DNA from: CAVIQK01 sp964613035
GTDB taxonomy: Bacteria > Bacillota > Clostridia > Christensenellales > DTU072
Direction: 5' to 3'
NCBI GenBank assembly: GCA_964613035.1
Contig: CAZTFQ010000003.1
Location: 80,640-144,639, forward strand
DNA: 64,000 nucleotides
Shown: one piece after another, positions 35,471-45,077 of the stretch
Layout: every line of letters starts with the position of its first letter
Numbering within the stretch: position 1 is the first letter of the stretch
Translations under genes and position numbers: made by a program
Notes under the pieces: generated by a model
The model's input: the letters and a program-made list of their open reading frames with translations, nothing else
Told to the model about the DNA's origin: nothing
Database searches by the model: none

Positions 35471-36326
35471 ACTTTCTTTTTCTCCTTTCTTTAAGTTCTT
35501 CGAAAATAAACTTATATCTCGAATATCTGTTGCGATTGATGAGACCGTCTTCCACGGCTTTTTTGACCGCGCAGGACGGCTCGTCGATGTGATTACAGCC
35601 TCTGAAGCGGCAATCCGTCTCGTACTCCGAAAACTCGTCGTAATAATATTTGAGCTCTTCTTCGTCCATATCTACGAGAGTGAAGACGGAAAAACCGCAC
35701 GTATCGACGACCATTGTGTCGTCACCTATATCGAACAGCTCCACGGTCCTGGTCGTATTGCGACCTCTCTTCCACCTTTCGCTGACCGAGCCGACCTTGA
35801 CGCCCAGATCGTAGAGGGCGTTGATGAGACTTGACTTGCCTACAGCCGACTGACCTGCGAAACAGACCGTCTCGCCTTTTATACGAGCTTTGAGCGCTTC
35901 CAATCCCTCTCCGGTCAAAGTAGAGACGAAAAACGTTTCGAAGTGCTTGCCGTATCCTTCCAGGGTCAAATCCAAATCCGTCTTGTCCGCGAGGTCGCAT
36001 TTATTGAAAACGAGCACGGGTTTAACTCCCGTCTGATAGGCGTTGATAAGCACCTTGTCGGCGATGACGAAGTCGGGGGCGGGCACGGGAGCGACAACCA
36101 TAATAACGGTGTCGACGTTGGCTACGAAGGGACGGGTCATGACGTTGCGGCGAGGGAGTCTCTTCTCGATAGTGACGACTCTGCCTCTCTCCACTTCCAC
36201 GAGGTCCCCGACGTAGATGTCTTCTCCGCGGAGTTTACCTCTCGGTCGAGCGTTAAGTCTCTCGTCGCCAACTCTGACTTCTACGTGAGAAGCCAGCACT
36301 TTGACTACCAGACCTACTTCTCTCAT
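35463..36326 (-). CDS. rsgA: Small ribosomal subunit biogenesis GTPase RsgA
   Basis: The 287-residue circularly permuted GTPase checks late 30S maturation. It has an N-terminal OB domain, then the permuted order G4 NKCD near 120, G1 GQSAVGKSS near 173-181, and G3 DTCGF near 226, followed by a zinc site of three cysteines and one histidine (CRFRGCNHIDEPSCAV). G3 is normally DTPGF; cysteine replaces proline here. It overlaps rlmN by 4 bases. In most Firmicutes prpC and prkC lie between rlmN and rsgA; they are absent. Confidence 0.95.
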   Translation of the reverse strand: MREVGLVVKVLASHVEVRVGDERLNARPRGKLRGEDIYVGDLVEVERGRVVTIEKRLPRRNVMTRPFVANVDTVIMVVAPVPAPDFVIADKVLINAYQTGVKPVLVFNKCDLADKTDLDLTLEGYGKHFETFFVSTLTGEGLEALKARIKGETVCFAGQSAVGKSSLINALYDLGVKVGSVSERWKRGRNTTRTVELFDIGDDTMVVDTCGFSVFTLVDMDEEELKYYYDEFSEYETDCRFRGCNHIDEPSCAVKKAVEDGLINRNRYSRYKFIFEELKERRKRKYD

Positions 36327-37354
36327 TTCACGTTACGATTGCGGAGTTGACCGCAAGCGCCCTCGATTTCGCCTCCCAAACTACGGCGAGTGGTTACCGA
36401 AACTCCGTTTTTTTCTAATATATGAAGGAAGTTCATGATAGCGTTGCGCGTGACTCCGCGGAAGGGAGCGCCGTCCACGCGATTGAAGTTGATGAGGTTG
36501 ACGTGAGTCTGCCGACCTCTTAAAAGGGCGGAGAGCTTAAGGGCGCATTCCGGGGTATCGTTGAAACCCTCTATCATGATATACTCGATATTGATTCTTC
36601 TGCCGGTCTTTTCCAGATATCTCCAGCAAGCTGGGAGGAGCTTGTCCAGAGGATAAATTTTATTGACGGGCATTATTTTATCTCTGAGCTCGTCGGTCGG
36701 AGCGTGGAGGGATATGGTCAGATTGACGGGAAGCCCTTCTTCCGCCAGTCTGTCTATCCCCGGGACCACTCCCGCCGTCGAGAGGGAAATATTACGAGGG
36801 CTGATATTTATTCCGTCTCTGTCCGAAACGAGGCGAATAAAACGTATGCTCTCGTCGTAGTTGTCGAGAGGCTCGCCCATACCCATCATGACTATATTGG
36901 TTACGGCGCGTTTTTTGACGGTGCCGCCGTTTTTTCTGTTGACTACCAAAACCGCCGAAAGCATTTCGGCTGCGGAAAGTTTTCTGTCGAGACCGTTTTT
37001 TCCGGAAGCGCAAAAAGCGCATCTCATGGGACAGCCTATCTCTGTGGAAATGCAGAGCGTGTCGCCGTAGCCGTGGCGCATATAGACGCCCTCGACGAGT
37101 TTTTCGTCCTGCGTCAGGAAGAGATATTTCTCGGCGGTGGGCGAAGACTGGACTTTAACTATCTTCATACACTGACCGAGGTAGTTTTCCGAAAGCTTGG
37201 CTTTAAGCGACTTGGGGATATTGGTTATTTCTTCTATATCGAGTCCTTCATGGAGCGCGGAGTAAATCTGTCCGGCTCTGAAGGACGGCTCTCCCGATTC
37301 TACGAGGAGAGACTTAAGTTCCGATAGAGTATATCCTAGAAGAGACGTTTTCAT
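36323..37354 (-). CDS. rlmN: Dual-specificity 23S rRNA A2503/tRNA A37 C2-methyltransferase RlmN
   Basis: The 343-residue radical SAM enzyme has its cluster motif CPMRCAFC near residue 105-112, the GMGEPLDNYD motif near 157, and the C-terminal region GGEIEGACGQLR holding the methyl-carrier cysteine. It methylates A2503 of 23S rRNA and A37 of some tRNAs. It overlaps rsmB and rsgA by 4 bases each. Confidence 0.96.
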   Translation of the reverse strand: MKTSLLGYTLSELKSLLVESGEPSFRAGQIYSALHEGLDIEEITNIPKSLKAKLSENYLGQCMKIVKVQSSPTAEKYLFLTQDEKLVEGVYMRHGYGDTLCISTEIGCPMRCAFCASGKNGLDRKLSAAEMLSAVLVVNRKNGGTVKKRAVTNIVMMGMGEPLDNYDESIRFIRLVSDRDGINISPRNISLSTAGVVPGIDRLAEEGLPVNLTISLHAPTDELRDKIMPVNKIYPLDKLLPACWRYLEKTGRRINIEYIMIEGFNDTPECALKLSALLRGRQTHVNLINFNRVDGAPFRGVTRNAIMNFLHILEKNGVSVTTRRSLGGEIEGACGQLRNRNVK

Positions 37355-38568
37355 TTCTTTATTAACCTCGATATGAAGAAACCGTCCGAAAAGCGGTCGG
37401 TCTTGATGAACTGAACTTCGCCGTTGTTGTCGAAGTCCAAAAAGTCTATTTTGCTTCTGGAAAAATCTTTGTTCCTATACAGGAAGTCGGACACGACGTC
37501 TCTGTTTTCTTCTCTTGTAACCGTACAAGTGGAATATACCAGCGTACCGCCGGGGACGAGATAGCGGGCGGCGTTGTCCAAAATCGCCGATTGGATGCGC
37601 GCGAGATTTTTGATATCGCCGTTGTCACGATGTAAAATCATATCTTTTCTTCTTGCGAGCACTCCTAGACCCGAACAGGGAGCGTCCACCAATACTGCGT
37701 CGAACGAGTCCTGCCAATCGGGATTGAAGACGGTGGCGTCGCCGACGGTCGTAGTGAGACGGACTTTCATTCTGTCCGCGTAAGACTTGATAAGCTCCGC
37801 TCTGTGGGGATAGAGGTCGTTGGCGGTAACGAAAGCGTTGTTTTCCGCGGCATAGACCGCTTTGCCGCCCGGGGCGGCGCACAGGTCGAGCACTTTAAGC
37901 CCTGCTATTCCCCCTAGTGCCTTGACCGCGTAGGTAGAATAAAGTCCCTGATAAGTAAGAAGACCTTTATCGAAGGCGTCCCTGACCTCGTCGGTCTGCT
38001 CGACGAAAAAGCCCGTCTTGGTGCGCTTGATTACAGAATTTTTTATTACGTCCGCGTTGACGCCTTTTCTTAATCTGACGTGGAGCGCGGATTCCTTATT
38101 GAGTTGTTTTTTCCAGGCTTTGGGATATTCCTTTTTAAGTCTCTCGATAAGCCAATACGGGATATTGAATTCCGACTCGAGTTTTTCCTGCTCGGTGAGG
38201 ACGACCTTATAATCGCCGCGAGAGGCTTTTTTCAGAACGGCGTTGACGAAGCCCGCTTCTTTATTTCCCGAGACGCGCTTGGCTATATCGACGCACTCGT
38301 TGACGACTGCATATGAAGGGATAGCGCTCTTGTCTAGGGCGTAGAGTCCTACGAGGAGAGTGGCTAAAATCTTACCCGAAGGCATTTTCCTGACCACTGA
38401 ACGGAGTCGATACGAGAGAGTGTAGTACTCGTCCATAACGCCGTAGGCGAGGAATGCGGCGAGCTTCTTGTCTTCTTCCGTCACGCCGCCTATGGCAATG
38501 GAAAGGTAGGCTCCGTCGGAGACCACTTTATCCACTACTTTAACCGCCTCTATGAGTCCTCTATTCAC
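37351..38568 (-). CDS. rsmB: 16S rRNA C967 methyltransferase RsmB
   Basis: The 405-residue protein has an N-terminal NusB-like helical domain (about 1-130) and a C-terminal methyltransferase domain with motif I VLDLCAAPGGKAVYAAE near 235, the catalytic motif VDAPCSGLGVLARRKD near 300, and the second cysteine in TLVYSTCTVTREEN near 353. It makes m5C967 in 16S rRNA. It overlaps fmt by 8 and rlmN by 4 bases. Confidence 0.95.
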   Translation of the reverse strand: MNRGLIEAVKVVDKVVSDGAYLSIAIGGVTEEDKKLAAFLAYGVMDEYYTLSYRLRSVVRKMPSGKILATLLVGLYALDKSAIPSYAVVNECVDIAKRVSGNKEAGFVNAVLKKASRGDYKVVLTEQEKLESEFNIPYWLIERLKKEYPKAWKKQLNKESALHVRLRKGVNADVIKNSVIKRTKTGFFVEQTDEVRDAFDKGLLTYQGLYSTYAVKALGGIAGLKVLDLCAAPGGKAVYAAENNAFVTANDLYPHRAELIKSYADRMKVRLTTTVGDATVFNPDWQDSFDAVLVDAPCSGLGVLARRKDMILHRDNGDIKNLARIQSAILDNAARYLVPGGTLVYSTCTVTREENRDVVSDFLYRNKDFSRSKIDFLDFDNNGEVQFIKTDRFSDGFFISRLIKK

Positions 38569-39487
38569 TTATCAGTCGTTCTCCTTCCGAGAATTTTCTT
38601 CCTAATAAAAACGCCGTATCGGGCATAGCTTTGGATCCCTCTGCCTGAATGACGGACAGTTCTACGACGCCGTCTTCGACGTTGACGAAAAGTCCCCTTT
38701 TATCCGCAGAATAAACCGTCCCGACCTCGCCGTTGGTCGCTAAGTCTGTATCTAAGGCTTTGAGGACCTTTATTCTGCCGTACTTAGACGAAAAATACGC
38801 CGAGGGCCAAGGATTCATCGCACGTACGAAATCGACTAAACGCTTCTTAGACAGCGAAAAATCGAGTTGCCCGTCTTCCTTTTTTATCATAGGTTGCCAG
38901 GTGGCGTTTTCTTCTATCTGCGGCGTGTATACGGCGGTGCCGTCTTCTATCGAAGAGAGCACGTCGGCGACTTTACTCGCGGCAAGCGCGGAGAGCGCGG
39001 AGAGGACCTCTTGAGAATTCTCGTCCTTAAATCGCGCCGAAACTTTATATATCATCTCTCCGCTGTCCACTTTAAGAGCGGTCTTCATAAAAGTCACTCC
39101 GATTATCTCGTCGCCGTTTTCTATGGCTCTGGGGACGGGGGCGGAACCGCGATACTTAGGGAGTAGAGACGCGTGGATGTTGATGACGCCGTATCTAGGG
39201 ATATCGAGCACTTCTTGAGACAATATCTGACCGTAAGCCGCCGTCAAAAAGCAATCCGCGCCGATAGACTTAAGAGTATCCGTCTCGTGTCGAATTTTGT
39301 CGAATTGATAGACGGGAAGCCCCAGCTCGAGAGCTTTGACTTTAACGGGAGAGGGGTTGAGTTTTTTTCCTCTTCCCGAGGGGCGATCGGGCTGAGTGAC
39401 GACGCCGACTACTTCGTGAAACGAGGCGACGAGAGCTTCCAGAGGCTGTACGCCGAACTCCGGCGTGGAGAGATAAAGTACTTTCAT
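38561..39487 (-). CDS. fmt: Methionyl-tRNA formyltransferase
   Basis: The 308-residue enzyme formylates the initiator methionyl-tRNA. The start MKVLYLSTPEFGVQPLEAL is typical, the catalytic region reads INIHASLLPKYRGSAP near 105-120, and the C-terminal tRNA-binding domain follows. The ATG overlaps the def stop (ATGA), so I reject the longer frame that would run into def. Confidence 0.96.
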   Translation of the reverse strand: MKVLYLSTPEFGVQPLEALVASFHEVVGVVTQPDRPSGRGKKLNPSPVKVKALELGLPVYQFDKIRHETDTLKSIGADCFLTAAYGQILSQEVLDIPRYGVINIHASLLPKYRGSAPVPRAIENGDEIIGVTFMKTALKVDSGEMIYKVSARFKDENSQEVLSALSALAASKVADVLSSIEDGTAVYTPQIEENATWQPMIKKEDGQLDFSLSKKRLVDFVRAMNPWPSAYFSSKYGRIKVLKALDTDLATNGEVGTVYSADKRGLFVNVEDGVVELSVIQAEGSKAMPDTAFLLGRKFSEGERLISE

Positions 39488-39924
39488 TTTTTCACTCTGT
39501 CTATAAACAAAATACCGTCGAGGTGGTCGAGTTCGTGCTGGACGCAACGAGCCTCCAGCCCCGTCACGCTCTTGGTGTACGGGTTGCCGTAGCGGTCGGA
39601 CGCGGTGAAGGTCACGTTCATCGCGCGTTTTACGGGGGCGTTACGTCCCTCTACGGACAGGCAACCTTCGGGACCCGTTTGGGAGCCCGAACTCTCGATT
39701 ATGGTAGGATTGATAAGTTCCATACGATTGTTGCCGCAGTCTATGACGACGACTCTTTTAAGTATCCCTACCTGCGGTGCCGCCAGTCCGACGCCGTCGG
39801 CTACGGAGAGGGTGTCCCACATATCGTCGATAAGGACGTGCAGGCGGTTATCGAACGCGTCCACGGGGCGCGATTTTTTTCTGAGGACGTCTTCGCCCTC
39901 CATAAAAATTCTTCTTGTTGCCAT
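39484..39924 (-). CDS. def: Peptide deformylase
   Basis: The 146-residue metalloenzyme removes the formyl group from new proteins. All three motifs are intact: GVGLAAPQVG near 44-53, EGCLSV near 86-91 with the metal-binding cysteine, and QHELDHLDG near 128-136 with the HExxH-type histidines and glutamate. It overlaps priA by one base and fmt by four, matching the known def-fmt pairing. Confidence 0.97.
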   Translation of the reverse strand: MATRRIFMEGEDVLRKKSRPVDAFDNRLHVLIDDMWDTLSVADGVGLAAPQVGILKRVVVIDCGNNRMELINPTIIESSGSQTGPEGCLSVEGRNAPVKRAMNVTFTASDRYGNPYTKSVTGLEARCVQHELDHLDGILFIDRVKK

Positions 39925-42128
39925 TACGTTAATTGTTGCGGATTGATATCGATATTCGCAACCAGCTCCTTATTATACTTATATTTTTCATCGTTATACA
40001 TGGCTCTGACAGCCTCGTAGACGAGCGGGAGAATTTCGTCGTCCCTACTCGTATCGGAGAGTATCATGACCTGAGATCGATATCTCTCGTTGATTTTTTT
40101 GACGGGCGCCTCGGTCACCTGAATGCGATTGATGCCGTTGTTTTTATACGACTTAAGTCTGGACCAGATATAGTAAGACGCGTCGGTTGCCAGAGACTCT
40201 TTTTCCGAAGTGACCAGAATGCGTATCAATCTGGAATACGGCGGAAACCCTGAGGCTTCTCTTATGCCGACTTCTTTTTTATAAAAACCTTCGTAGTCGT
40301 ACGCTTCCACATATCTGAATACGTAATGACGGGGCGCGAAAGTCTGGAGGATAACTCTGCCGGGTTTTAAATCTCTTCCTGCTCTGCCCGCCACCTGCGT
40401 AATGAGCTGAAAAGTCCTCTCTACGCTTCTGAAGTCTGACGAGAACAGCGAGATATCCGCCTCGATGACTCCTACGAGGGTAACGTTGGGGAAGTCGTGT
40501 CCCTTGGCTATCATCTGGGTGCCTACGAGTATCTGCGCGCCGCCGCTTCTGAACTGCTCGAGAATTTTAAGGTAAGCGTCCTTAGTCCCCGTGGTGTCGT
40601 TATCCATTCTGAGGACTTTTACGCCCGGAAAAATCTTATCGAGCTCCATAACGACGTTTTCCGTGCCGCGCGTTTTAGAGTCTCTTATCTCGGCGCTTCC
40701 GCACATCGGGCAGACGTCCACTTCGTGATACTTGGCTCCGCAATAGTGGCACATCAGGGCGCCGTCGTAACGGTGGTGTGTAAGCGGGATATCGCAATGG
40801 GGGCACTTGGGCACGTAACCGCAATTCTTGCAGATCATCGACTTACTGTAACCGCGGCGGTTGAGAAAGAGCATCGCCTGCTCTCCTTTCTCTATCACTT
40901 CTTGAAGGGCGGCAATCAGCTTGGAGGAAAACACTCCGTTGTTGCCGTGTCTGAGTTCTTCTCCCATAGAGACTATCTCGAGTGCGGGCATGGGGCGACG
41001 ATTGACTCTGTTACGCAAGGTAATCAATACGGAATCTCCGTCGGTGGCTTTTTTATAGCTCTCGAGCGAAGGCGTGGCACTGCCCAGTACCAATTTGGCG
41101 TCGTTATACTCCGCTCTAAGGAGGGCGACGTCTTCAGTGGTGTATTTAGGTTGATTCTCCGACACGTAGCTGCCGTCGTGTTCCTCGTCGATAATGATTA
41201 CGCCGATGTTTTTTAAGGGAGAAAACAGTGCGGATCTCGGACCGAGGACTACTTTGGCGTCTCCGAGGAGAATTTTTCTCCACTCGTCGTAACGCTCGCC
41301 GTCGGAGAGCTTGCTGTGAATAATCCCCACGGTATCGCCGAAACGTCCTCTGAAGAGGGACAGCATCTGCGGAGTGAGCGAAATCTCGGGCACCAGCATA
41401 ATAGCCGTACGACCTTCTTTAACGACGTCTTCTATGAGTCTTAAGTATATCTCGGTCTTACCCGATCCCGTTACTCCGTGGATGAGGTAGCGTCTTTCCT
41501 CGCCCTCTTCTATCCTTTTCACTGCGGCGGACTGCTCGTCCGTGAGAGTTACGCCCGAGGCTCTGTTTTCCAGTCCCTTATACGGAACTCTGCCCACTTC
41601 TCGGTCTATTCTGACGACGATGCCGCTAGCGGTCAAGCCCTGAAGAGCTACTCCCGACATAGACTGTCTTATGGTCGTGCCGTCGGTCTCGCCGTGAGCG
41701 GCGAGATACTCGATTATCTCGCGTTGTTTAGCCGCGTTGGAGCGGACGGAATCGAGGGCTTCTTCTCTCGTTAAGCTCTCGTTGAGGATATAATAATCTC
41801 TCGTTTTAATATGGACTCTGCCGCCTCTGAGCTTAGGCGGGACGAAGAGTCTCAATGCGTCGACGTAGCGGAAGTTGTACTTTTTGACGAGAGTCTTAGT
41901 CAATTCAAGCAATTCCGGCACGACGGACGGGACCTCGTCGAGTATCATCAGGATATCCTTGGTCTCGTATTCGCTCTTTTCTTTTTTACCTAAAACGAAG
42001 CCCTCCAGCTGTCTTCTGCCGAAGGGTACCAGCACTCTGGATCCGAGTGCGACCTCGTATGGCGAGGTGTAATCGAAAATTTTATCGACCGCGGAATGAG
42101 CGACGTCTACTATGACTTCATATACCAT
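39924..42128 (-). CDS. priA: Primosomal replication-restart helicase PriA
   Basis: The 734-residue superfamily 2 helicase has an N-terminal DNA-binding domain, Walker A GVTGSGKTEIYL near residue 217, DEEHDGSY near 312, and a set of eight zinc cysteines in CKNCGYVPKCPHC and the following CHYCGAKYHEVDVCPMCG. It reloads the replisome at stalled forks. It overlaps coaBC by 11 bases and def by one. Confidence 0.96.
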   Translation of the reverse strand: MVYEVIVDVAHSAVDKIFDYTSPYEVALGSRVLVPFGRRQLEGFVLGKKEKSEYETKDILMILDEVPSVVPELLELTKTLVKKYNFRYVDALRLFVPPKLRGGRVHIKTRDYYILNESLTREEALDSVRSNAAKQREIIEYLAAHGETDGTTIRQSMSGVALQGLTASGIVVRIDREVGRVPYKGLENRASGVTLTDEQSAAVKRIEEGEERRYLIHGVTGSGKTEIYLRLIEDVVKEGRTAIMLVPEISLTPQMLSLFRGRFGDTVGIIHSKLSDGERYDEWRKILLGDAKVVLGPRSALFSPLKNIGVIIIDEEHDGSYVSENQPKYTTEDVALLRAEYNDAKLVLGSATPSLESYKKATDGDSVLITLRNRVNRRPMPALEIVSMGEELRHGNNGVFSSKLIAALQEVIEKGEQAMLFLNRRGYSKSMICKNCGYVPKCPHCDIPLTHHRYDGALMCHYCGAKYHEVDVCPMCGSAEIRDSKTRGTENVVMELDKIFPGVKVLRMDNDTTGTKDAYLKILEQFRSGGAQILVGTQMIAKGHDFPNVTLVGVIEADISLFSSDFRSVERTFQLITQVAGRAGRDLKPGRVILQTFAPRHYVFRYVEAYDYEGFYKKEVGIREASGFPPYSRLIRILVTSEKESLATDASYYIWSRLKSYKNNGINRIQVTEAPVKKINERYRSQVMILSDTSRDDEILPLVYEAVRAMYNDEKYKYNKELVANIDINPQQLT

Positions 42129-43299
42129 AGAGAGTTTTGTCCAGAATTAAATGAGCGAGTTTTTCTTTGGTTACCAGTCCCGTCTCGAATCGACCGCCTT
42201 TATCGTCCATAATAATCGCGATATTGGTGTCCGTCCCGAACCCCGCTCCCGTTGCCGTGACGTCGTTGGCTACGACTAAATCGGCGTGCTTTTTAGAGAG
42301 CTTCTTCAGAGCGTTACTCTCTACGTCGGAAGTCTCCGCGGCAAACACGACGAGCTTTTTACTACCTTTGTTCTCGCCGATTTTAGCGGCGATATCGGGG
42401 TTTTTTACCAACTTAAGGGTAAGGGCTTCGGATTTGATTTTTTCCGAAGAATAGTTTTCTACTCTATAATCGGAGGGGGCTGCGCACATTATGACGATAT
42501 CGGCGTCTTCCGACTTACTTTCTACCGCGTCGAGCATATCTAGGGTCGTACGGACTCTGGTCAAGTCTATATCGGACGGGAGATTGACGGAAACCGTCCC
42601 TGCCACCGCTATCGGGGTGCCGCCTCTGTCTTTAACCGCTTCTATGAGGGCAAGCCCGGTTTTCCCCGAGCTGTGATTGGTTATGACTCTGACGGGGTCG
42701 ATAGGTTCTTCCGTACCGCCAAGCGCGATGAGGACCTTTTTTCCTCTCAAATCGGGAGTGGGAGTACAGGCGGAATCTATCGCTTCCGCTATCGTATCGA
42801 CGTCGGCGAGATGACCTTTCCCTACGTCTCCGCAGGCTAGTCTGCCTACTTCCGGCTCGACTATAATATAACCGCGCTCTCTTAGAACTTCTAAATTGTT
42901 ACGATTGACTTCCGTCTCGTACATCACGGTGTTCATTGCGGGACACACGATATGTGGAGTGCTCATAGGGACGGATATAGCCGTGGTGGTGAGCATATCG
43001 TCCGCGATACCGTGGGCTAGCTTGGCTATGATATCCGCGGTAGCCGGGCACACGACGAAAGCGTCGGCTTTTTTTGCAAGGCTGACGTGCTCCACTTCAT
43101 AACGAGAGTTACGCTTAAAGGTATCCGTAATCGCCTCGTTGTGCGTAATAGTCTCGAAGGTAAGCGGAGATACGAACTCCGTCGCGGCTCTCGTCATGAC
43201 CGCCTGCACGGAATATCCGAGACGCTTGAGAGAGGATATGACTTCGAGAGTTTTGTAAGCGGCTATACAACCGGTGACGCCGATGACGACGGTCTTCAT
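42118..43299 (-). CDS. coaBC: Bifunctional phosphopantothenoylcysteine decarboxylase/synthetase
   Basis: The 393-residue protein makes 4'-phosphopantetheine for coenzyme A. The N-terminal CoaC flavoprotein half has GVTGCIAAYK at the start, CPAMNTVMYE near 118 and the ACGDVGKGHLAD motif near 155. The CoaB half begins with KKVLIALGGTEEPIDPVRVI near 187. It overlaps rpoZ by 4 bases. Confidence 0.96.
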   Translation of the reverse strand: MKTVVIGVTGCIAAYKTLEVISSLKRLGYSVQAVMTRAATEFVSPLTFETITHNEAITDTFKRNSRYEVEHVSLAKKADAFVVCPATADIIAKLAHGIADDMLTTTAISVPMSTPHIVCPAMNTVMYETEVNRNNLEVLRERGYIIVEPEVGRLACGDVGKGHLADVDTIAEAIDSACTPTPDLRGKKVLIALGGTEEPIDPVRVITNHSSGKTGLALIEAVKDRGGTPIAVAGTVSVNLPSDIDLTRVRTTLDMLDAVESKSEDADIVIMCAAPSDYRVENYSSEKIKSEALTLKLVKNPDIAAKIGENKGSKKLVVFAAETSDVESNALKKLSKKHADLVVANDVTATGAGFGTDTNIAIIMDDKGGRFETGLVTKEKLAHLILDKTLYGI

Positions 43300-43496
43300 C
43301 TGATATCTTTTGCTATAATAATTTCGCCGTCGTAGATTTCCTTAGCCGCCAGACTGATAGGCTTAAGACCGGACTCTTCGAGTTGCTCGGGGTTCTGATT
43401 GGAGAGTTCTTTCGCTCTCTTGGCGATACCGGTTACGAGGGCGTAACGGCACCAGGTCTTTTGGATAAGTTTGTCGATGGGGGGATCGATCATCAT
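43296..43496 (-). CDS. rpoZ: RNA polymerase omega subunit
   Basis: The 66-residue protein matches omega by position between gmk and coaBC and by the RYALVTGIAKRAKEL segment near residues 17-31, which holds the conserved arginine/alanine/lysine positions. It helps assemble the beta' subunit. GGAGG lies before two adjacent ATG codons (43496 and 43493). Confidence 0.93.
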   Translation of the reverse strand: MMIDPPIDKLIQKTWCRYALVTGIAKRAKELSNQNPEQLEESGLKPISLAAKEIYDGEIIIAKDIR

Positions 43497-43509
43497 AATT
43501 ATTTACCTC

Positions 43510-44112
43510 CTATTGGATAAATTTTTCTATAAATTCTATATTTCTTTCTCTTTTACAACGTTCCGCCAAGATAACCGCGCGTGCGTCGGAGACTGCCGAG
43601 TCCAGGTTGTCGTTGACGATGACGTAGTCGTAATCTTTGATGCACTTAAGCTCGTCGAGCCCGGCTTCCAGTCTGACCATCTGATTGGCGGCGTGCTCGG
43701 TGCCTCTGCCTATGAGGCGCTCTCTGATGACGTCGGTGTCCGAAGGCGTGACGAACATCAGGACGGACTCGGGCATCAGCTTCTTGATATTTGCAGCGCC
43801 TATGGTCTCTATCTCGAGAAGCACGTCTGTGCCTTCTTCAAGAATATTCTCGACGTGGGAGCGGAGAGTGCCGTAGCAATTACCGAACTTCTCTACCGAT
43901 TCCAAAAACTCGCCCTTACCTTTTAGCTCATAGAACCGTTCTCTGGACATAAAGAAGTAACTCTTGCCGTCCGTTTCTCCGTCTCTGGGGGCTCTGGTGG
44001 TCGCCGAAACGGAAAATCTGACGTTGTCGACGGACGCGAGAACCTCTTTTAGCACGGTGCCTTTCCCTGCGCCGGACGGACCGCTCAAAACGAATAGAAT
44101 GCCTTTTCTCAT
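43510..44112 (-). CDS. gmk: Guanylate kinase
   Basis: The 200-residue enzyme phosphorylates GMP to GDP. It has P-loop GPSGAGKGTV near residues 10-19, the GMP-binding stretch SVSATTRAPRDGE near 35-47 and YFFMSRERFYEL just after. It follows yicC with a gap of 27 bases; remA, usually in between in Firmicutes, is absent. Confidence 0.96.
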   Translation of the reverse strand: MRKGILFVLSGPSGAGKGTVLKEVLASVDNVRFSVSATTRAPRDGETDGKSYFFMSRERFYELKGKGEFLESVEKFGNCYGTLRSHVENILEEGTDVLLEIETIGAANIKKLMPESVLMFVTPSDTDVIRERLIGRGTEHAANQMVRLEAGLDELKCIKDYDYVIVNDNLDSAVSDARAVILAERCKRERNIEFIEKFIQ

Positions 44113-44139
44113 GTTAATCTCCGTAAGTAAAATTAGGTA

Positions 44140-44994
44140 TTATTCCAGGTTTTGAACCTGTTCTCTGATTTTTTCGACTTCGTTTTTCATAATAAGGACG
44201 ACGTCGGTAAGCTCTAAGTCGTTACTTTTACTCCCGAGAGTATTGACTTCTCTGCCCATCTCCTGCGTAAGAAAATCGAGGCTCTTGCCGCTGCCGCTGA
44301 CGAGTTGTTCTCTGAAATGGTTAAGGTGTCCTTTTAGACGGACCAATTCCTCGTCTACCGCCACCTTGTCGGAATACACCGCCACCTCGGACAGAAGTCT
44401 GGACTCGTCCACTTCCGATCCGACCAGTTCCGCAACTCTCTTGCGGAGATTCTCGAAGTACTTAGTCCTGACGGCGGGAGCGAGCTCCGAGGCTCTACGG
44501 TGGAGATTCTCGAGAGACGTTATCTTGGCGGACAGGTCTTCTACCAGCGCGGCGCCTTCTCTCGCTCTCATCTCGAGGAGTTTGTCTACCGCCATAGTAG
44601 CGGCTTCTACGGTGAGAGCGTTTTTCAGCCCTTCGTCAACCTCGTCGACGGTCACGAGCACGTCGGGTAGTCTCAATATCGTAGACGCGTTGAGGTCGTC
44701 TTTGACGCCTAGGGACTTGAGCTCTTTTGCGATGCTCTTATACCTGACGACCAATTCTTTATCGACCGATACGCCCGCATCGGCAGTCTTGTCATAGGTG
44801 AGGAAGACGTCGAAATGTCCGCGACTGACTTTAGAGGTCAGCACCTTTTTTATTTTATCCTCGACGGAAACGAACCCTCTCGGGAGCTTATACGACACGT
44901 CGAGGAAGCGATGATTGACCGACTTCATCTCGACGACTATTCTCATACCGTCTCTCTCTGCGACACCCTTGCCGTAGCCTGTCATGCTAAGCAT
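44140..44994 (-). CDS. YicC/YloC family endoribonuclease
   Basis: The 284-residue protein begins MLSMTGYGKG and continues VVEMKSVNHRFLDVSYKLPR, the family's N-terminal signature, and ends with the conserved EMGREVNTLGSKSNDLELT region. Members are endoribonucleases that assist RNA turnover. It heads the housekeeping operon; CGGAG precedes its ATG and a sigma-A promoter lies 40-70 bases upstream. Confidence 0.93.
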   Translation of the reverse strand: MLSMTGYGKGVAERDGMRIVVEMKSVNHRFLDVSYKLPRGFVSVEDKIKKVLTSKVSRGHFDVFLTYDKTADAGVSVDKELVVRYKSIAKELKSLGVKDDLNASTILRLPDVLVTVDEVDEGLKNALTVEAATMAVDKLLEMRAREGAALVEDLSAKITSLENLHRRASELAPAVRTKYFENLRKRVAELVGSEVDESRLLSEVAVYSDKVAVDEELVRLKGHLNHFREQLVSGSGKSLDFLTQEMGREVNTLGSKSNDLELTDVVLIMKNEVEKIREQVQNLE

Positions 44995-45034
44995 AAAAAA
45001 ATCTCCGAAACTTATTTTTTAGTTTATTAACTAA

Positions 45035-45063
45035 ATTATAATCTATAAAATAACGTTAGTAAA
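45035..45063 (-). promoter_or_regulatory. Promoter of the yicC-to-rpe operon
   Basis: On the minus strand TTTACT (45063-45058) and TATAAT (45040-45035) have a 17-base spacer. Immediately after the -10 a palindrome TTTAGTT-4-AACTAAA lies in the early transcript. Confidence 0.72.
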
Positions 45064-45077
45064 CTAAGTTTTTCGAG

